Shown piece by piece: positions 36,032 to 46,532 of a DNA stretch of 64,000 bases. Position 1 is the stretch's first letter, and each line of letters starts with the position of its first letter. The stretch is from Neptunomonas marina (GTDB taxonomy: Bacteria; Pseudomonadota; Gammaproteobacteria; Pseudomonadales; Balneatricaceae): positions 496,001 to 560,000 of the forward strand of contig NZ_SACQ01000002.1 of assembly GCF_004005935.1 (NCBI RefSeq), written 5' to 3'. Under the pieces are notes generated by a model. It saw only the letters and a program-made list of their open reading frames with translations. It searched no databases and had not been told where the DNA came from. A program made the position numbers and the translations under genes.

Positions 36032-37399
36032 ATGTCTTTTGCCAACCAAGACACCATCGCTGCACAAGCAACAGCGCCAGGACGCGGAGGTGTGGGTATC
36101 GTGCGCGTCTCGGGCCCGAAAGCGCAGGCGATTGCCCAAGAGGTGCTTGGCATGCTTCCCGCGCCGCGTCACGCGCACTATGGAGTCTTCCTCGATGCGA
36201 ATGGCGCTGAGTTAGACGAGGGCATCGCACTGTTTTTCCCCGGCCCCAATTCGTTTACCGGTGAAGACGTATTAGAGCTACAAGGCCACGGCGGCCCCAT
36301 CGTGATCGACTTCCTACTGCAACGTGTGCAAGCATTGGGCGCTCGGTTAGCCCGCCCGGGCGAGTTCTCAGAACGGGCTTTCCTCAACGATAAGATGGAC
36401 TTAACTCAAGCCGAAGCGATTGCTGACCTGATCGACAGCGCCTCACAACAGGCTGCACGCTGTGCGCTGCGCTCGCTACAAGGGGAGTTTTCCAAGCGCG
36501 TTGATGTGCTGCTTGAGTCGCTGATCCAGTTGCGCATCTATGTGGAAGCGGCGATCGACTTTCCCGAGGAGGAGATCGACTTCTTGGCCGATGGCAAAGT
36601 GCTCAGCGACTTACAAGCGATTATGGCAAACCTTAATGCCGTTCAGCAGGAAGCACGGCAGGGCTCTCTGATTCGCGAAGGGATGAGCGTCGTCATCGCT
36701 GGGCGCCCAAATGCAGGCAAATCGAGCCTGCTGAACGCACTGGCAGGGCGCGAAACAGCGATTGTAACGGATATCGAAGGGACCACGCGCGATGTCCTGC
36801 GCGAGCATATCCATATCGATGGGATGCCCCTCCATATCATCGATACAGCAGGCTTACGTGATGCTCCTGATGAAGTGGAGCGGATCGGCATTCAACGTGC
36901 ATGGGAGGAGATCCACAAGGCGGACCGCGTATTACTCATGGTTGATAGTACGAAAACCGCAGCAGACGATCCGCACCAGATCTGGCCAGAGTTCGTTGAC
37001 CAGCTTCAGGACGACAGCAAAATTACCGTTATCCGCAACAAAGCCGACCTTAGTAATGAGGTCATTGGCATGACGAGCGCAGGAGAGATCCCTGTTTTAC
37101 ATCTCTCGGCAAAGGCTGATCAGGGCATTGAACAACTGCGCGAGCACTTAAAAACATGCATGGGTTATCAAGCAACAACAGAGGGTGGATTCCTTGCGCG
37201 CCGCCGCCACTTAGAGGCACTACAAACGGCACAGGAGTCTTTGCAAACAGGTCTTGATCAGTTGCAGCTTCACGGGGCTGGCGAGCTACTGGCAGAGGAT
37301 TTACGCCAAGCTCAGCACGCGTTAGGAGAGATTACCGGACAGTTCAGTAGCGATGACCTGTTAGGCCGCATATTCTCAAGCTTCTGTATCGGTAAATAA
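36032..37399 (+). CDS. mnmE: tRNA modification GTPase MnmE
   Basis: This is a 455-aa GTPase that with MnmG makes the 5-carboxymethylaminomethyl group on wobble uridine 34. The N-terminal domain ([43 protein letters not shown]) is followed by a G domain with [14 protein letters not shown] near residue 222 and DIEGTTRDV and DTAGLR. The protein ends in IFSSFCIGK, the conserved C-terminal FCIGK with its functional cysteine. AGGAG precedes the ATG. Its partner mnmG lies 6.6 kb away, past the ABC operon. Confidence 0.97.
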   Translation: MSFANQDTIAAQATAPGRGGVGIVRVSGPKAQAIAQEVLGMLPAPRHAHYGVFLDANGAELDEGIALFFPGPNSFTGEDVLELQGHGGPIVIDFLLQRVQALGARLARPGEFSERAFLNDKMDLTQAEAIADLIDSASQQAARCALRSLQGEFSKRVDVLLESLIQLRIYVEAAIDFPEEEIDFLADGKVLSDLQAIMANLNAVQQEARQGSLIREGMSVVIAGRPNAGKSSLLNALAGRETAIVTDIEGTTRDVLREHIHIDGMPLHIIDTAGLRDAPDEVERIGIQRAWEEIHKADRVLLMVDSTKTAADDPHQIWPEFVDQLQDDSKITVIRNKADLSNEVIGMTSAGEIPVLHLSAKADQGIEQLREHLKTCMGYQATTEGGFLARRRHLEALQTAQESLQTGLDQLQLHGAGELLAEDLRQAQHALGEITGQFSSDDLLGRIFSSFCIGK

Positions 37400-37541
37400 G
37401 TGAGTTGAGCCACGATTTATCAAAAAATCTGTATTAAAGTAGTTTTTCTATATTGAGGGTAAAAAGATAGTAAGCACTTACTTTTTAGTATTTATCAGCG
37501 CGACTAAACAAGTTTTTTGAATAAATAGATAGCCACAAAAA

Positions 37542-37568
37542 AGCCCAGCATAGCTGGGCTTTTTTTTA
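37542..37568. terminator. Bidirectional terminator between mnmE and the ABC operon
   Basis: AGCCCAGC (37542-37549) pairs with GCTGGGCT (37553-37560) around ATA, with an A-run to the left and T-run to the right. It serves the convergent mnmE and bmp genes. Confidence 0.85.
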
Positions 37569-37585
37569 AGGTTAAACAGAGCAGA

Positions 37586-38668
37586 TTACTTTGGAATCTC
37601 GCTGCTAACACCTTCGATAAACCAGTTCATACCAGCCATTTCACCGTGCTCTAGGATCTCACCTTCAGCAACTTTTAGCTCACCCTTTTGGTTTTTAATC
37701 GGGCCAGCGAATGGGTGTAGCTTGCCTGCACTAATCGCATCGATCAGGCTCTGAGCTTCTTCAGCCACGTCTGCCGGAACGTTGGTAAACTCAGGAATAA
37801 CGATCTCACCTTCTGCCATGCCACCCCAGTGGTCTTCAGACTTCCACGTACCATCCATTACCTGCTGAACGCGGTTGATGTAGAACGGAGCCCATTCGTT
37901 AACCACAGACATCACATGCGCTTTTGGACCAAAGTGCTGCATATCTGATGCTTGGCCAACCGCGTAAACGCCGCGACGGTTAGCTGCCTGCATCGCCGCT
38001 GGGCTATCCGTGTGCTGCAGAATCACGTCAACACCTTGGTCGATCATCGCATTTGCCGCATCCGCTTCTTTACCTGGATCGAACCAGCTGTTTACCCAGA
38101 TGATCTTCAGCTCAGCCTCTGGGTTGTACTTGTTCAAAGCCATTTGAACGGCGTTGATATCACGAATAACCTCTGGAATCGGGAACGATGCGATATAACC
38201 AATCTTGTTCGACTTGGTAACTTTCGCCGCCACAAAGCCTGCAACATAACGGCCTTCGTAGGTATTAGAGATATAAGTACCTACGTTTTTCGCTTGCTTG
38301 TATCCTGTTGCGTGCTCAAATGTTACACGAGGGAACTGCTTCGCAACTTTCAACGTCGGGTTCATAAAACCAAATGACGTCGTAAAGATCAGTTTGTGAC
38401 CAGTCTTTGCTAGGTTACGAATCACGCGCTCAGCGTCAGCGCCTTCTGGCACGTTTTCAACGTAAGTGGTTTTCACTTTGTCACCAAAGTGCTTTTCAAC
38501 CGCTAAACGGCCTTGGTCGTGCTGGTAGCTCCAGCCATGGTCACCGATTGGGCCAACATAAACAAAGCCGACTTTCATTTGATCAGCAGCTTGTACGCTA
38601 AGGGTGGCAGCTAAGCCTAAACCTGCAACAAGACCGGTTAGGAGCTTCTTCAACGCTGGTTTTTTCAT
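37586..38668 (-). CDS. BMP-family ABC transporter substrate-binding protein
   Basis: This is a 360-aa periplasmic binding protein with a signal peptide (residues 1-27, ending SVQA). The BMP/PnrA family pattern is seen in VGFVYVGPIGDHGWSY, the ligand-site FTTSFGFMNPT and the later VDVILQHTDSPAAMQAA. BMP-type receptors bind purine nucleosides or nucleobases. It is the last gene of the ABC operon, 49 bases after gpt, and has a strong GAGGA ribosome site. Export and purine binding are inferred from family and context. Confidence 0.92.
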   Translation of the reverse strand: MKKPALKKLLTGLVAGLGLAATLSVQAADQMKVGFVYVGPIGDHGWSYQHDQGRLAVEKHFGDKVKTTYVENVPEGADAERVIRNLAKTGHKLIFTTSFGFMNPTLKVAKQFPRVTFEHATGYKQAKNVGTYISNTYEGRYVAGFVAAKVTKSNKIGYIASFPIPEVIRDINAVQMALNKYNPEAELKIIWVNSWFDPGKEADAANAMIDQGVDVILQHTDSPAAMQAANRRGVYAVGQASDMQHFGPKAHVMSVVNEWAPFYINRVQQVMDGTWKSEDHWGGMAEGEIVIPEFTNVPADVAEEAQSLIDAISAGKLHPFAGPIKNQKGELKVAEGEILEHGEMAGMNWFIEGVSSEIPK

Positions 38669-38716
38669 TTACGCGTTCCTCGTTAAAACTTCACATTCAA
38701 TTGGAGTAGTTAGGTT

Positions 38717-39220
38717 TCAACCCGAATGACGGTCTGCCAATGGGGTCGAGAAGGTATATTCCATATCCCAAGGGAAGCGAATCCAAGTATCTTGGCTGAC
38801 TTCCATCACATAGGTGTCCACAAGCGGACGGCCCGCAGGCTTGGCGTAAAGCGTCACAAAGTGCGCCTTGGGCAGCATCTCACGGACGAATTTAGCTGTT
38901 TTACCCGTATCGACGAGATCATCCACCAGCAAATAGCCTTCACCGTCGCCTTCAACAGACTTGAGTACATTAAGTTCGCCTTGTTGCATCGCTTCGCCTT
39001 GATTTTCGGCCGTGCCATAGCTGGTGACGCAAATAGTGTCGATTAAGCGGATATCCAACTCACGCGCTAAGATCGCTGCCGGTACCAAACCACCACGTGT
39101 AATTGCGATGATGCCTTTCCAGGGGCCAAGCTCCAGTAGACGCCACGATAGCGCACGTGAGTTTCGGTGTAATTCATCCCATGAAACCGGGAAATCTTTG
39201 CTGTAGGGCAGCTGAGCCAT
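38717..39220 (-). CDS. gpt: Xanthine-guanine phosphoribosyltransferase
   Basis: This 167-aa salvage enzyme converts guanine, xanthine or hypoxanthine with PRPP to the nucleotide. The PRPP-binding motif [13 protein letters not shown] near residue 97 and [16 protein letters not shown] near 40 are clear, and the length matches E. coli Gpt. It lies inside an ABC operon, 135 bases after the second permease gene, which points to purine as the imported substrate. Confidence 0.93.
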   Translation of the reverse strand: MAQLPYSKDFPVSWDELHRNSRALSWRLLELGPWKGIIAITRGGLVPAAILARELDIRLIDTICVTSYGTAENQGEAMQQGELNVLKSVEGDGEGYLLVDDLVDTGKTAKFVREMLPKAHFVTLYAKPAGRPLVDTYVMEVSQDTWIRFPWDMEYTFSTPLADRHSG

Positions 39221-39355
39221 TGAGTCTTCCTCTTAAAGCGAAATAGAGCGCCCCAATCTCTACCTTGGGGCGATGTTAATCGCGAATTATAACCTAAAGG
39301 TCAGGTTTTATTGCCGTTACCTATCAAACCTTGATAGCGAGCAAACGCTTGTGCA

Positions 39356-40282
39356 TTAGCTACTCGCATGGAATGGCTTACCAAGCGACGCTGGTGTGTA
39401 CAACTTACTGCGCCCGCTGTTGCGAGACAGCATAACCAAAACCAGAATTGTCGCGATGTATGGCAGCATGGCCAGCAGGTTTGGTGATACCGCAAAGCCC
39501 AAACCTTGTGCCACAAGATGGAGAATGCTCGCCAAACCAAACAGATAGGCTCCCAACAGCACCCGCTCAGCACGCCAAGTTGCAAAGACCACCAGCGCTA
39601 ACGCGATCCAACCACGTCCTGCCGTCATGTTTTCTGCCCACAAAGGTGTATAGGCCAGCGATAGATATCCACCCGCTAAACCTGCCATAGCGCCACCAAA
39701 CGCAACAGCAAGATAGCGCGTGCGCATCACCGGTAAACCGATCGCATTCGCGGCGTGTGGGTTCTCGCCCACGGCTTTAACAACTAATCCCGTGCGGCTA
39801 GAGCGGAAGAACCAGTAAACGGCAGCAAATAAGCCAAAAGAGAAGTAGACGATCAGGTCCTGTGCAAACAGCATCTTGCCGATAATGGGAATATCGCTCA
39901 GTACAGGAATAGCGATCACACCTAAACCGTCGATCGGCTTGCCAACATAGTCAGAACCGATAAACGCAGATAAACCCGTACCAAAAATTGTCAAGGCAAG
40001 CCCGGTAGCCACTTGGTTGGCGCTCAGACCCAGAGCAATTACAGCAAATAACTGGGACATCAAAACACCGGCCAACATCGCACAAATAAAGCCTAACCAA
40101 ACGTTGCCAGAGAGCAGGGTAGCGATAAAGCCAATGACCGCTCCCATCAGCATCATCCCTTCCTGACCAAGGTTTAACACGCCGCTTTTTTCGCAGACCA
40201 TTTCGCCCAATGCCACAATCAGCAGCGGTGTTCCAGTACGGATCATCGCATAGAGCACGTTGGTAATTAGATCGATATCCAT
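39356..40282 (-). CDS. ABC transporter permease, nucleoside/BMP type (second)
   Basis: This is a 308-aa inner-membrane permease with about 8 helices. It has CEKSGVLNLGQEGMMLMGA near residue 30 and an EAA-like cytoplasmic region (VGENPHAANAIGLPV) near 180, features of the BMP-type purine permeases paired with the gene next upstream. I chose the ATG at 40282, which overlaps the previous stop in TAATG and so couples the two permeases. The upstream extension of 14 residues lacks similarity. Confidence 0.9.
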   Translation of the reverse strand: MDIDLITNVLYAMIRTGTPLLIVALGEMVCEKSGVLNLGQEGMMLMGAVIGFIATLLSGNVWLGFICAMLAGVLMSQLFAVIALGLSANQVATGLALTIFGTGLSAFIGSDYVGKPIDGLGVIAIPVLSDIPIIGKMLFAQDLIVYFSFGLFAAVYWFFRSSRTGLVVKAVGENPHAANAIGLPVMRTRYLAVAFGGAMAGLAGGYLSLAYTPLWAENMTAGRGWIALALVVFATWRAERVLLGAYLFGLASILHLVAQGLGFAVSPNLLAMLPYIATILVLVMLSRNSGRSKLYTPASLGKPFHASS

Positions 40283-41376
40283 TAGTTTACTTGCTCCGCT
40301 GTCGTCTTTTGCGAGGATAACCAAGGTAGGGTGACACGGAAGTTGATCAATACATCACATGCCAATAGATAGAAGAGCAGTAAACCTTGGAACAAACCGG
40401 TGATGGCCACCGGCATATTCAGCTCGATCTGAGCCATCTCACCACCCATGTAGATCAAAGCCATCAGCAAGCTCGCCAACAAAATGCCCACCGGGTGCAA
40501 ACGGCCAAGGAACGCAACGATAATCGCTGCATAGCCATAGCCCGGTGAAATTTGCGGTACTAACTGACCAAGTGGGCCTGTCACTTCGCCGGCACCCGCA
40601 AGGCCTGCTAAACCGCCGCTAATCAGCATGGTTACCCACACCAAACGCTTACTTTTAAAGCCCGCCAAACGCGCGGCGCTGTGATCCAGACCAAGTACTT
40701 TAATCTGGAAGCCCATAAAGCTGCGGCTGAGCAATACCCATATTGCAGCAACAGCGAATAGAGCAAATAAAATACCTGCATGGACCCGTGTATCCTCAAT
40801 TAAGACAGGCATCAGCGATGCATCGCCAAACATGGCAGATTCAGGGAAGTTGAAACCGTTGGGATCTTTTAAAGGGCCGTGCACCGAGAACACTAATAGG
40901 TTCAAGGCGATATAGTTGAGCATGATAGTCGTGAGGATCTCGTTGGCATTGAAGTGTGTTTTTAGCCATGCCGCGAGCAAAGCCCACAACGCACCACCAA
41001 TAACACCTGCCAGAAGAATCGCTGGCAGTACCCAGATACCCTCCGCTTCGATCACATTCACAGCAACGCTACTGGCCAGTAGTCCACCAATCAATAACTG
41101 CCCCTCAGCACCGATATTCCAAACTTGTGCTTTAAAGACCACGGCAAGCCCAATCGCACATAACAGAATCGGTGCTGCCTTTACGCACCATTCAGCCAGG
41201 CCATAGGTGTCTGAAATAGGTGTGTAGAGCATGGTTTTCAGGGCGTGTATCGGGTCGAGTCCTTGCAGGAAAAAGAAGATACCGCTAGTGATCAATGTGA
41301 GTACACCCGCCAGTACTGGCGATAGATATGCCATCTTACGCGAGTGCTGACCACGGGGTTCGAGCTTAACAAGCAT
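40282..41376 (-). CDS. ABC transporter permease, nucleoside/BMP type (first)
   Basis: This is a 364-aa permease with about 9 membrane segments. The block VFKAQVWNIGAEGQLLIGGL near residue 80 and the loop HSAARLAGFKSKR near 230 are typical for the larger permease subunit of BMP-linked transporters. AAGGA lies 7 bases before the ATG. The stop overlaps the next gene, and the upstream ATPase gene ends 9 bases earlier, so all three are translated together. Confidence 0.9.
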   Translation of the reverse strand: MLVKLEPRGQHSRKMAYLSPVLAGVLTLITSGIFFFLQGLDPIHALKTMLYTPISDTYGLAEWCVKAAPILLCAIGLAVVFKAQVWNIGAEGQLLIGGLLASSVAVNVIEAEGIWVLPAILLAGVIGGALWALLAAWLKTHFNANEILTTIMLNYIALNLLVFSVHGPLKDPNGFNFPESAMFGDASLMPVLIEDTRVHAGILFALFAVAAIWVLLSRSFMGFQIKVLGLDHSAARLAGFKSKRLVWVTMLISGGLAGLAGAGEVTGPLGQLVPQISPGYGYAAIIVAFLGRLHPVGILLASLLMALIYMGGEMAQIELNMPVAITGLFQGLLLFYLLACDVLINFRVTLPWLSSQKTTAEQVN

Positions 41377-41385
41377 AATATATCC

Positions 41386-42951
41386 TTACGATGTAGAGTT
41401 CGCATGAGTGGCGGTATCAAACACACCAGTCATCCACTGGCCGACCTCCTCTAAAGAGGTTTCCGGCGTCGGTTTCAGTGGCGATAGTTCACCATCGCAG
41501 ATGGCGCACAAGCGATCAGAGATTAGAAATAGTTCATCGATATCTTCAGATACCACCAGAATCGCTGCACCTTGGTTACGCAGCTCAATGAGCGCCTGAT
41601 GGATCGCTGTTGCCGCGCCGATATCCACACCCCAAGTGGGGTGAGCAGCAATCAGCAGCTGCGGTTTTTGCATGATCTCACGACCAATGATGAACTTTTG
41701 AAGATTACCACCAGAAAGGCTCTTTGCATGGGTCTCACTGCCCGGCGTTTTGACCTTAAACTGGTTGATGATCTTCTGTGCAAAGCTCTCAGTGCCTTGG
41801 TGGTCGATCATGCCACGTTTACTCACGAGCCCTGTTAAAAAGCCGGTTAACAGCGCGTTTTCCTTCAAGCTCATATCCGGCACAGCACCACGACCCAAGC
41901 GCTCTTCAGGTACAAACGCCAAGCCTTTGCGACGGCGCTTTTCTGGGCAAAGGTGCCCGACAGGGCCACAAGGAAAGTGAATCGCATCATGGTTTTCAAC
42001 GGTATCCTCACCACTGAGAGCAGCGAGTAGCTCCTCTTGGCCATTTCCCGCAACACCGGCGATACCCACAATTTCGCCCGCATGAACATCCAGATCAATG
42101 CCTTTAAGGTCCACGCCAAATGGATCTTCGCTAATACGCGTTAAGCCGCGAACTTGCAAGAACACATCACTACCCAGCACCTTCTCATAGTCCATCGTGA
42201 TCGGTGTCTCGTCACCCACCATCATTCTCGCCATGCTAGCCGGGCTCTCTTGCGCAGGGATGCAGTCACCCGATAGGCGGCCGCCTCGGAGAATCGTGGC
42301 GTGATGGCAAAGCGCTTTGACTTCATTGAGTTTATGGCTGATAAACAAGATGCTGCAGCCCTCTTCAGCAAGGCGGCGCAGGGTAATAAAGAGCGTATCA
42401 ACCTCTTGAGGAGTCAGCACCGAGGTAGGCTCGTCGAGAATCAGTAGCTTAATATCCTGAACCAAGCAGCGCACAATCTCGACGCGTTGGCGCTCACCGA
42501 CAGATAAGGAGTGCACGTGGCGATCTGGATTCAAGGCCATACCATAACGCTCAGAAACGGTACGTATCTTATCAGCCAAAGCCTTCAGATCCCCAGCTTC
42601 ATCACCTAATGCCAATGCGATATTTTCTGTGATGGTCAGCGTTTCAAAAAGGGAGAAGTGCTGAAACACCATCCCAACACCGAGTCGTCTTGCGTGGGCC
42701 GGATCTTTAATTTGTACCCGCTCACCTTCCCAGTAAACTTCGCCGCTATCTGGCTTTACGACACCATAGATGATTTTCATTAGGGTGCTTTTACCGGCAC
42801 CGTTCTCACCGAGTAGCGCGTGAATCTCACCACCGGCGATCTCTAGATCAACCGCATCGTTAGCGAGACAGCCAGGATACTGCTTGGTGATACTTTTCAT
42901 TACCAGCCTAGGTGGTTGGTTTGGCATATCACCTGCCAAAGAAGTCGTCAT
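41386..42951 (-). CDS. ABC transporter ATPase, duplicated (nucleoside/BMP type)
   Basis: This is a 521-aa protein with two fused ATPase halves. The first has Walker A LLGENGAGKSTLM near residue 50, signature LSVGERQRVE and Walker B LLILDEPT. The second, near residue 290, has the degenerate Walker A GVAGNGQEEL and LSGGNLQKFI, as usual in this family. The ATG at 42951 has GAGGACGATA upstream. It is the first gene of the five-gene purine operon that runs away from oriC. Confidence 0.93.
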   Translation of the reverse strand: MTTSLAGDMPNQPPRLVMKSITKQYPGCLANDAVDLEIAGGEIHALLGENGAGKSTLMKIIYGVVKPDSGEVYWEGERVQIKDPAHARRLGVGMVFQHFSLFETLTITENIALALGDEAGDLKALADKIRTVSERYGMALNPDRHVHSLSVGERQRVEIVRCLVQDIKLLILDEPTSVLTPQEVDTLFITLRRLAEEGCSILFISHKLNEVKALCHHATILRGGRLSGDCIPAQESPASMARMMVGDETPITMDYEKVLGSDVFLQVRGLTRISEDPFGVDLKGIDLDVHAGEIVGIAGVAGNGQEELLAALSGEDTVENHDAIHFPCGPVGHLCPEKRRRKGLAFVPEERLGRGAVPDMSLKENALLTGFLTGLVSKRGMIDHQGTESFAQKIINQFKVKTPGSETHAKSLSGGNLQKFIIGREIMQKPQLLIAAHPTWGVDIGAATAIHQALIELRNQGAAILVVSEDIDELFLISDRLCAICDGELSPLKPTPETSLEEVGQWMTGVFDTATHANSTS

Positions 42952-42992
42952 TATCGTCCTCGTTCTGACCCTTTCAGTCATGGCTCTCAACA

Positions 42993-43077
42993 AACCTGAC
43001 TCAAGAGTCAAAAAAAATATTCTCTTTTCTGAAAAACGATGGCAGAATCTAAAGAACCTGACTAAAAAGACAGGTTC
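42993..43077. promoter_or_regulatory. Repeats in the leader of the purine ABC operon
   Basis: Two direct copies of AACCTGACT lie at 42993-43001 and 43055-43063. The second belongs to an inverted repeat (GAACCTG at 43054-43060, CAGGTTC at 43071-43077). Between them lies a perfect 12-bp palindrome, GACTCAAGAGTC (42998-43009). They precede the ATPase gene and may be regulator sites. No riboswitch fold is obvious. Confidence 0.35.
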
Positions 43078-43339
43078 ACAGTAGCAACAAACTCCCTCTC
43101 CATAGGCTTTCGTTAAAAAGCTGGAAAATCCCTAGTAAACAAATAGATACGAAAGCTACAGTGGAAAATCTCGGAAAGAATACCGAGCTCTTTTAGCGTT
43201 CTGCTCGCGAAAAAACGCCAATTTTAACACGTATTCCTTATGTGGGCCTATCACTTTTCTGGCCTTGCCTCAGCACACTGTTTTACCTCAACTTCAACTG
43301 CTACACACCCAATACACAGTCTTTAAGCACGATACCCCC

Positions 43340-43990
43340 AACAAGCTGTGGATAACATTTCAAAAACTGACATAAAAATGATCATTTAAAGTTAAACACA
43401 AGCCACACAGGAATATAAAGCCTCAATAACAAGTCTGTGGGCATTTTGTTGGAAACAACGAAGTAAGAGATAACTCATTGTTTATATAGGAAAAATAACA
43501 GGGATTATTAAAAATCTTTTTGTGGATAACAGAATGTAAATAGATATACCCGCTTCTCACACACTTATGCACAAAGCAATCAACATAATTAAGTTACTCC
43601 GAATACCCGTGAAGAAACCTGTTTAAAAAACGGTGCATATTTTAGTGGGTAACCAAGGCTGTGAAAAAAGCACATTTTTACTCACAAGCTACCAAAAGGG
43701 TGTGCTCACCTCTGAGACAACTACTCAACACGGTTAGATAGTAAATATCTTGTTGTTATATAATGATTTTTATCACTTGGTAACATAAATTCGGCACTTA
43801 ATAACAATCAACATAATAATCTTCTAAATATATATATTCTCTTTTCTTTATTTATATACAGGTGGATAAAGAAATTTGGTTAGACAGGTAGAGCTGATCA
43901 ATTTTTATACATTTCTTCCCGTTGAATAGAGTTGTATAATGCGGCTCTTTTCTTTCACCGGTCAGCCGTATCGGTAGGTACATGTTTCAT
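43340..43990. other. oriC: Candidate replication origin oriC
   Basis: An A+T-rich interval without genes lies upstream of mnmG. It holds perfect DnaA boxes at 43347-43355 and 43521-43529 (TGTGGATAA, reverse strand), a TTATNCACA match at 43565-43573 (TTATGCACA) and a near-match at 43861-43869. A very A+T-rich stretch at about 43786-43860 (repeated TAATAA, ATATATATAT, TTTATTTATATA) is a likely duplex-unwinding element. The mnmG/gidA side is the E. coli oriC location. Supporting context is dnaA, dnaN, gyrB, parA, parB and parS nearby. Confidence 0.75.
43935..43940 (+). promoter_or_regulatory. Probable -10 of the mnmG promoter
   Basis: A perfect TATAAT lies 66 bases before the mnmG GTG. The -35 is poor (TTTCTT at 43912-43917 would give 17 bases). 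Confidence 0.4.
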
Positions 43991-44005
43991 TGGGGTATAG
44001 GTTAA

Positions 44006-45901
44006 GTGGATTATCCAGATCGTTTTGATGTCATTGTGATCGGCGGTGGACACGCTGGAACAGAAGCAGCACTGGCTGCAGCGCGTATGGGAGCGTCAAC
44101 ACTGCTGCTGAGCCATAATATTGAGACATTAGGACAGATGTCCTGTAATCCAGCGATAGGTGGTATCGGTAAGAGCCATTTGGTTAAGGAGATCGATGCG
44201 CTTGATGGCGCAATGGCAAAAGCTACCGATAAGGCAGGTATCCAATTTCGGACACTCAACTCCCGAAAAGGCCCTGCTGTTCGTGCTACACGTGCTCAAG
44301 CTGACCGGGTGTTATATAAAGCAGCGATCCGTGAGACCTTAGAAAACCAACCCAACCTTCAGCTATTCCAACAAGGCGCTGATGACCTGATCGTTGAACA
44401 GGATCAAGTTAAGGGTGTTGTCACCCAAACGGGTATTCGCTTTTACGCTGAATCCGTTGTGTTAACTGCAGGGACATTCTTGGGCGGTAAGATCCACATT
44501 GGCATGGATAACTACCAAGGTGGTCGAGCAGGCGATCCTCCATCACTGGCCTTAGCTGAGAGGCTACGTGCATTGCCCCTGCGGGTAGATCGCCTAAAAA
44601 CAGGTACCCCCCCCAGAATTGACGCACGTAGCGTTGATTTCTCACTGATGCAGGAGCAACCTGGCGATACGCCAACGCCTGTGATGTCTTTCATGGGATC
44701 AACGGCAGATCATCCGCGTCAGATCAGTTGTTATATCACCCACACCAATGAGCGTACTCACGAAATATTGCGTAGTGGCCTTGATCGATCGCCTTTATAC
44801 ACAGGGGTAATCGATGGCGTAGGCCCACGCTACTGCCCGTCGGTTGAGGATAAAATTATGCGCTTCGCGGACAAAGACCAGCATCAGGTTTTTGTCGAGC
44901 CAGAAGGGTTAACAACACATGAGCTATATCCAAATGGCATCTCAACCAGCTTGCCGTTTGATATTCAGCTAGCGGCAGTACGCTCAATTCGTGGTTTTGA
45001 GAACGCACATATCCTGCGTCCAGGCTATGCCATCGAATACGATTACTTCAATCCGCAGGATCTTAAGCACACCTTGGAAACCAAAGTGATCGATGGCCTC
45101 TACTTTGCAGGTCAGATCAACGGTACCACCGGTTATGAAGAGGCGGGAGCACAAGGGCTGCTTGCTGGTGCGAATGCGGCAGCGCGAGCACTTGATAAAG
45201 AGCAGTGGTACCCACGCCGTGATGAAGCCTATATCGGGGTGCTGGTCGATGACTTAATCACCCTTGGCACCTCCGAGCCGTATCGTATGTTCACAAGCCG
45301 CGCTGAATATCGTTTGATTTTGCGTGAAGATAATGCAGATTTACGTTTGACGGAGAAAGGCCGCGAGTTAGGTCTTGTCGGTGATGAGCGTTGGGCTGCA
45401 TTTTGCCGCAAAAAAGAGGCGATTGAGCTTGAACAGCAACGCTTAAAGAGCACATGGGTTCAGCCGGGCACACAAGCTGCAGAGGTCCTTAACACTAAAC
45501 TATCGTCACCGCTGACGCGCGAGTACAACTTAGCCGATCTGATCAAACGACCTGAGCTAACCTACAGCGATGTCGCAGCCTTAAAAGGCGAAGCGGTTGA
45601 GGATCCGCGTGTCGCAGAACAGGTTGAGATCCAGTTTAAGTACGCGGGCTATATCGATCGCCAAATTGACGATATAGAGCGTATGCGCCAACAAGAAAAC
45701 ACCCCTCTGCCTGATGACTTTGATTATGAGCTTGTGGGCGGCTTATCCAATGAATTGAAAACTAAACTAATTGCCCAAAAGCCGGTCAGTATCGCGCAAG
45801 CTTCGCGAATCCAAGGGATAACACCTGCGGCGATCTCGCTACTCTTGGTTCATATCAAAAAACAACAGATGCTAAAAAAGCAGAGTAAGGCAGCCAATTA
45901 A
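44006..45901 (+). CDS. mnmG: tRNA uridine modification enzyme MnmG (GidA)
   Basis: This 631-aa FAD- and NADH-binding partner of MnmE makes cmnm5U34 in tRNA. The N-terminus [23 protein letters not shown] carries the FAD motif, followed by [22 protein letters not shown], and the C-terminal helical domain has [20 protein letters not shown]. The start is GTG at 44006. The stop overlaps the rsmG ATG (TAATG), and the gene lies next to the candidate oriC. Confidence 0.97.
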   Translation: MDYPDRFDVIVIGGGHAGTEAALAAARMGASTLLLSHNIETLGQMSCNPAIGGIGKSHLVKEIDALDGAMAKATDKAGIQFRTLNSRKGPAVRATRAQADRVLYKAAIRETLENQPNLQLFQQGADDLIVEQDQVKGVVTQTGIRFYAESVVLTAGTFLGGKIHIGMDNYQGGRAGDPPSLALAERLRALPLRVDRLKTGTPPRIDARSVDFSLMQEQPGDTPTPVMSFMGSTADHPRQISCYITHTNERTHEILRSGLDRSPLYTGVIDGVGPRYCPSVEDKIMRFADKDQHQVFVEPEGLTTHELYPNGISTSLPFDIQLAAVRSIRGFENAHILRPGYAIEYDYFNPQDLKHTLETKVIDGLYFAGQINGTTGYEEAGAQGLLAGANAAARALDKEQWYPRRDEAYIGVLVDDLITLGTSEPYRMFTSRAEYRLILREDNADLRLTEKGRELGLVGDERWAAFCRKKEAIELEQQRLKSTWVQPGTQAAEVLNTKLSSPLTREYNLADLIKRPELTYSDVAALKGEAVEDPRVAEQVEIQFKYAGYIDRQIDDIERMRQQENTPLPDDFDYELVGGLSNELKTKLIAQKPVSIAQASRIQGITPAAISLLLVHIKKQQMLKKQSKAAN

Positions 45902-46530
45902 TGGATTTGATGTCGCTTCGGGCGCTACTAGAGCAGCAAGCAACCGCGCTCTCATTAAACTTAACGGATCAGCAAATTGATCAGCTGATCAACTACCTTG
46001 AGCTGCTTATCAAGTGGAATAAAGCATACAACTTGACCGCTGTGCGGGACCCTTCTGAGATGGTGTCGCGCCACTTGGTGGATAGCTTAAGCGTTGTGCC
46101 TTTTGTTAGAGGCCCCCGCATCATCGATGTGGGCAGTGGTCCGGGACTGCCAGGTATCCCGCTGGCGATCTGTCTACCCAATGTTCGCGTGGTGACGCTT
46201 GACTCCAACGGTAAAAAGACGCGTTTTCAAAATCACGTCAAGGTAACGCTGGGGTTGGATAATCTCGCAATTATCAACGGACGAGCAGAGGAGTGCGACG
46301 AACCCGCGTTCCCAGAGGTGATCTCTCGCGCTTTCGCATCACTGGAAGATATGATCACTTGGACACAACAACTGTGTGCGGATGATGGGGTATTTTTAGC
46401 CATGAAGGGGCAGTACCCAGATGAAGAATTAGCAGCACTACCCGCCGGCTTCGAGCTTAAAGAGAGCCATCCATTGCTCGTACCCGGTACCGATGGAACG
46501 CGCCACCTATTGGTGTTAGGAAGGGAATAA
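45901..46530 (+). CDS. rsmG: 16S rRNA (guanine-527-N7)-methyltransferase RsmG
   Basis: This 209-aa SAM-dependent enzyme methylates G527 of 16S rRNA. The SAM-binding loop is in [17 protein letters not shown] near residue 76, with [13 protein letters not shown] near 39 and [10 protein letters not shown] near 141. It overlaps mnmG by one base, and parA starts 2 bases after its stop, so mnmG-rsmG-parA-parB is one transcription unit. Confidence 0.95.
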   Translation: MDLMSLRALLEQQATALSLNLTDQQIDQLINYLELLIKWNKAYNLTAVRDPSEMVSRHLVDSLSVVPFVRGPRIIDVGSGPGLPGIPLAICLPNVRVVTLDSNGKKTRFQNHVKVTLGLDNLAIINGRAEECDEPAFPEVISRAFASLEDMITWTQQLCADDGVFLAMKGQYPDEELAALPAGFELKESHPLLVPGTDGTRHLLVLGRE

Positions 46531-46532
46531 CC

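Noticed and set aside
42952-43250. Purine riboswitch ahead of the ABC operon
   Set aside because: The leader has repeats and palindromes but no recognisable purine-aptamer core.
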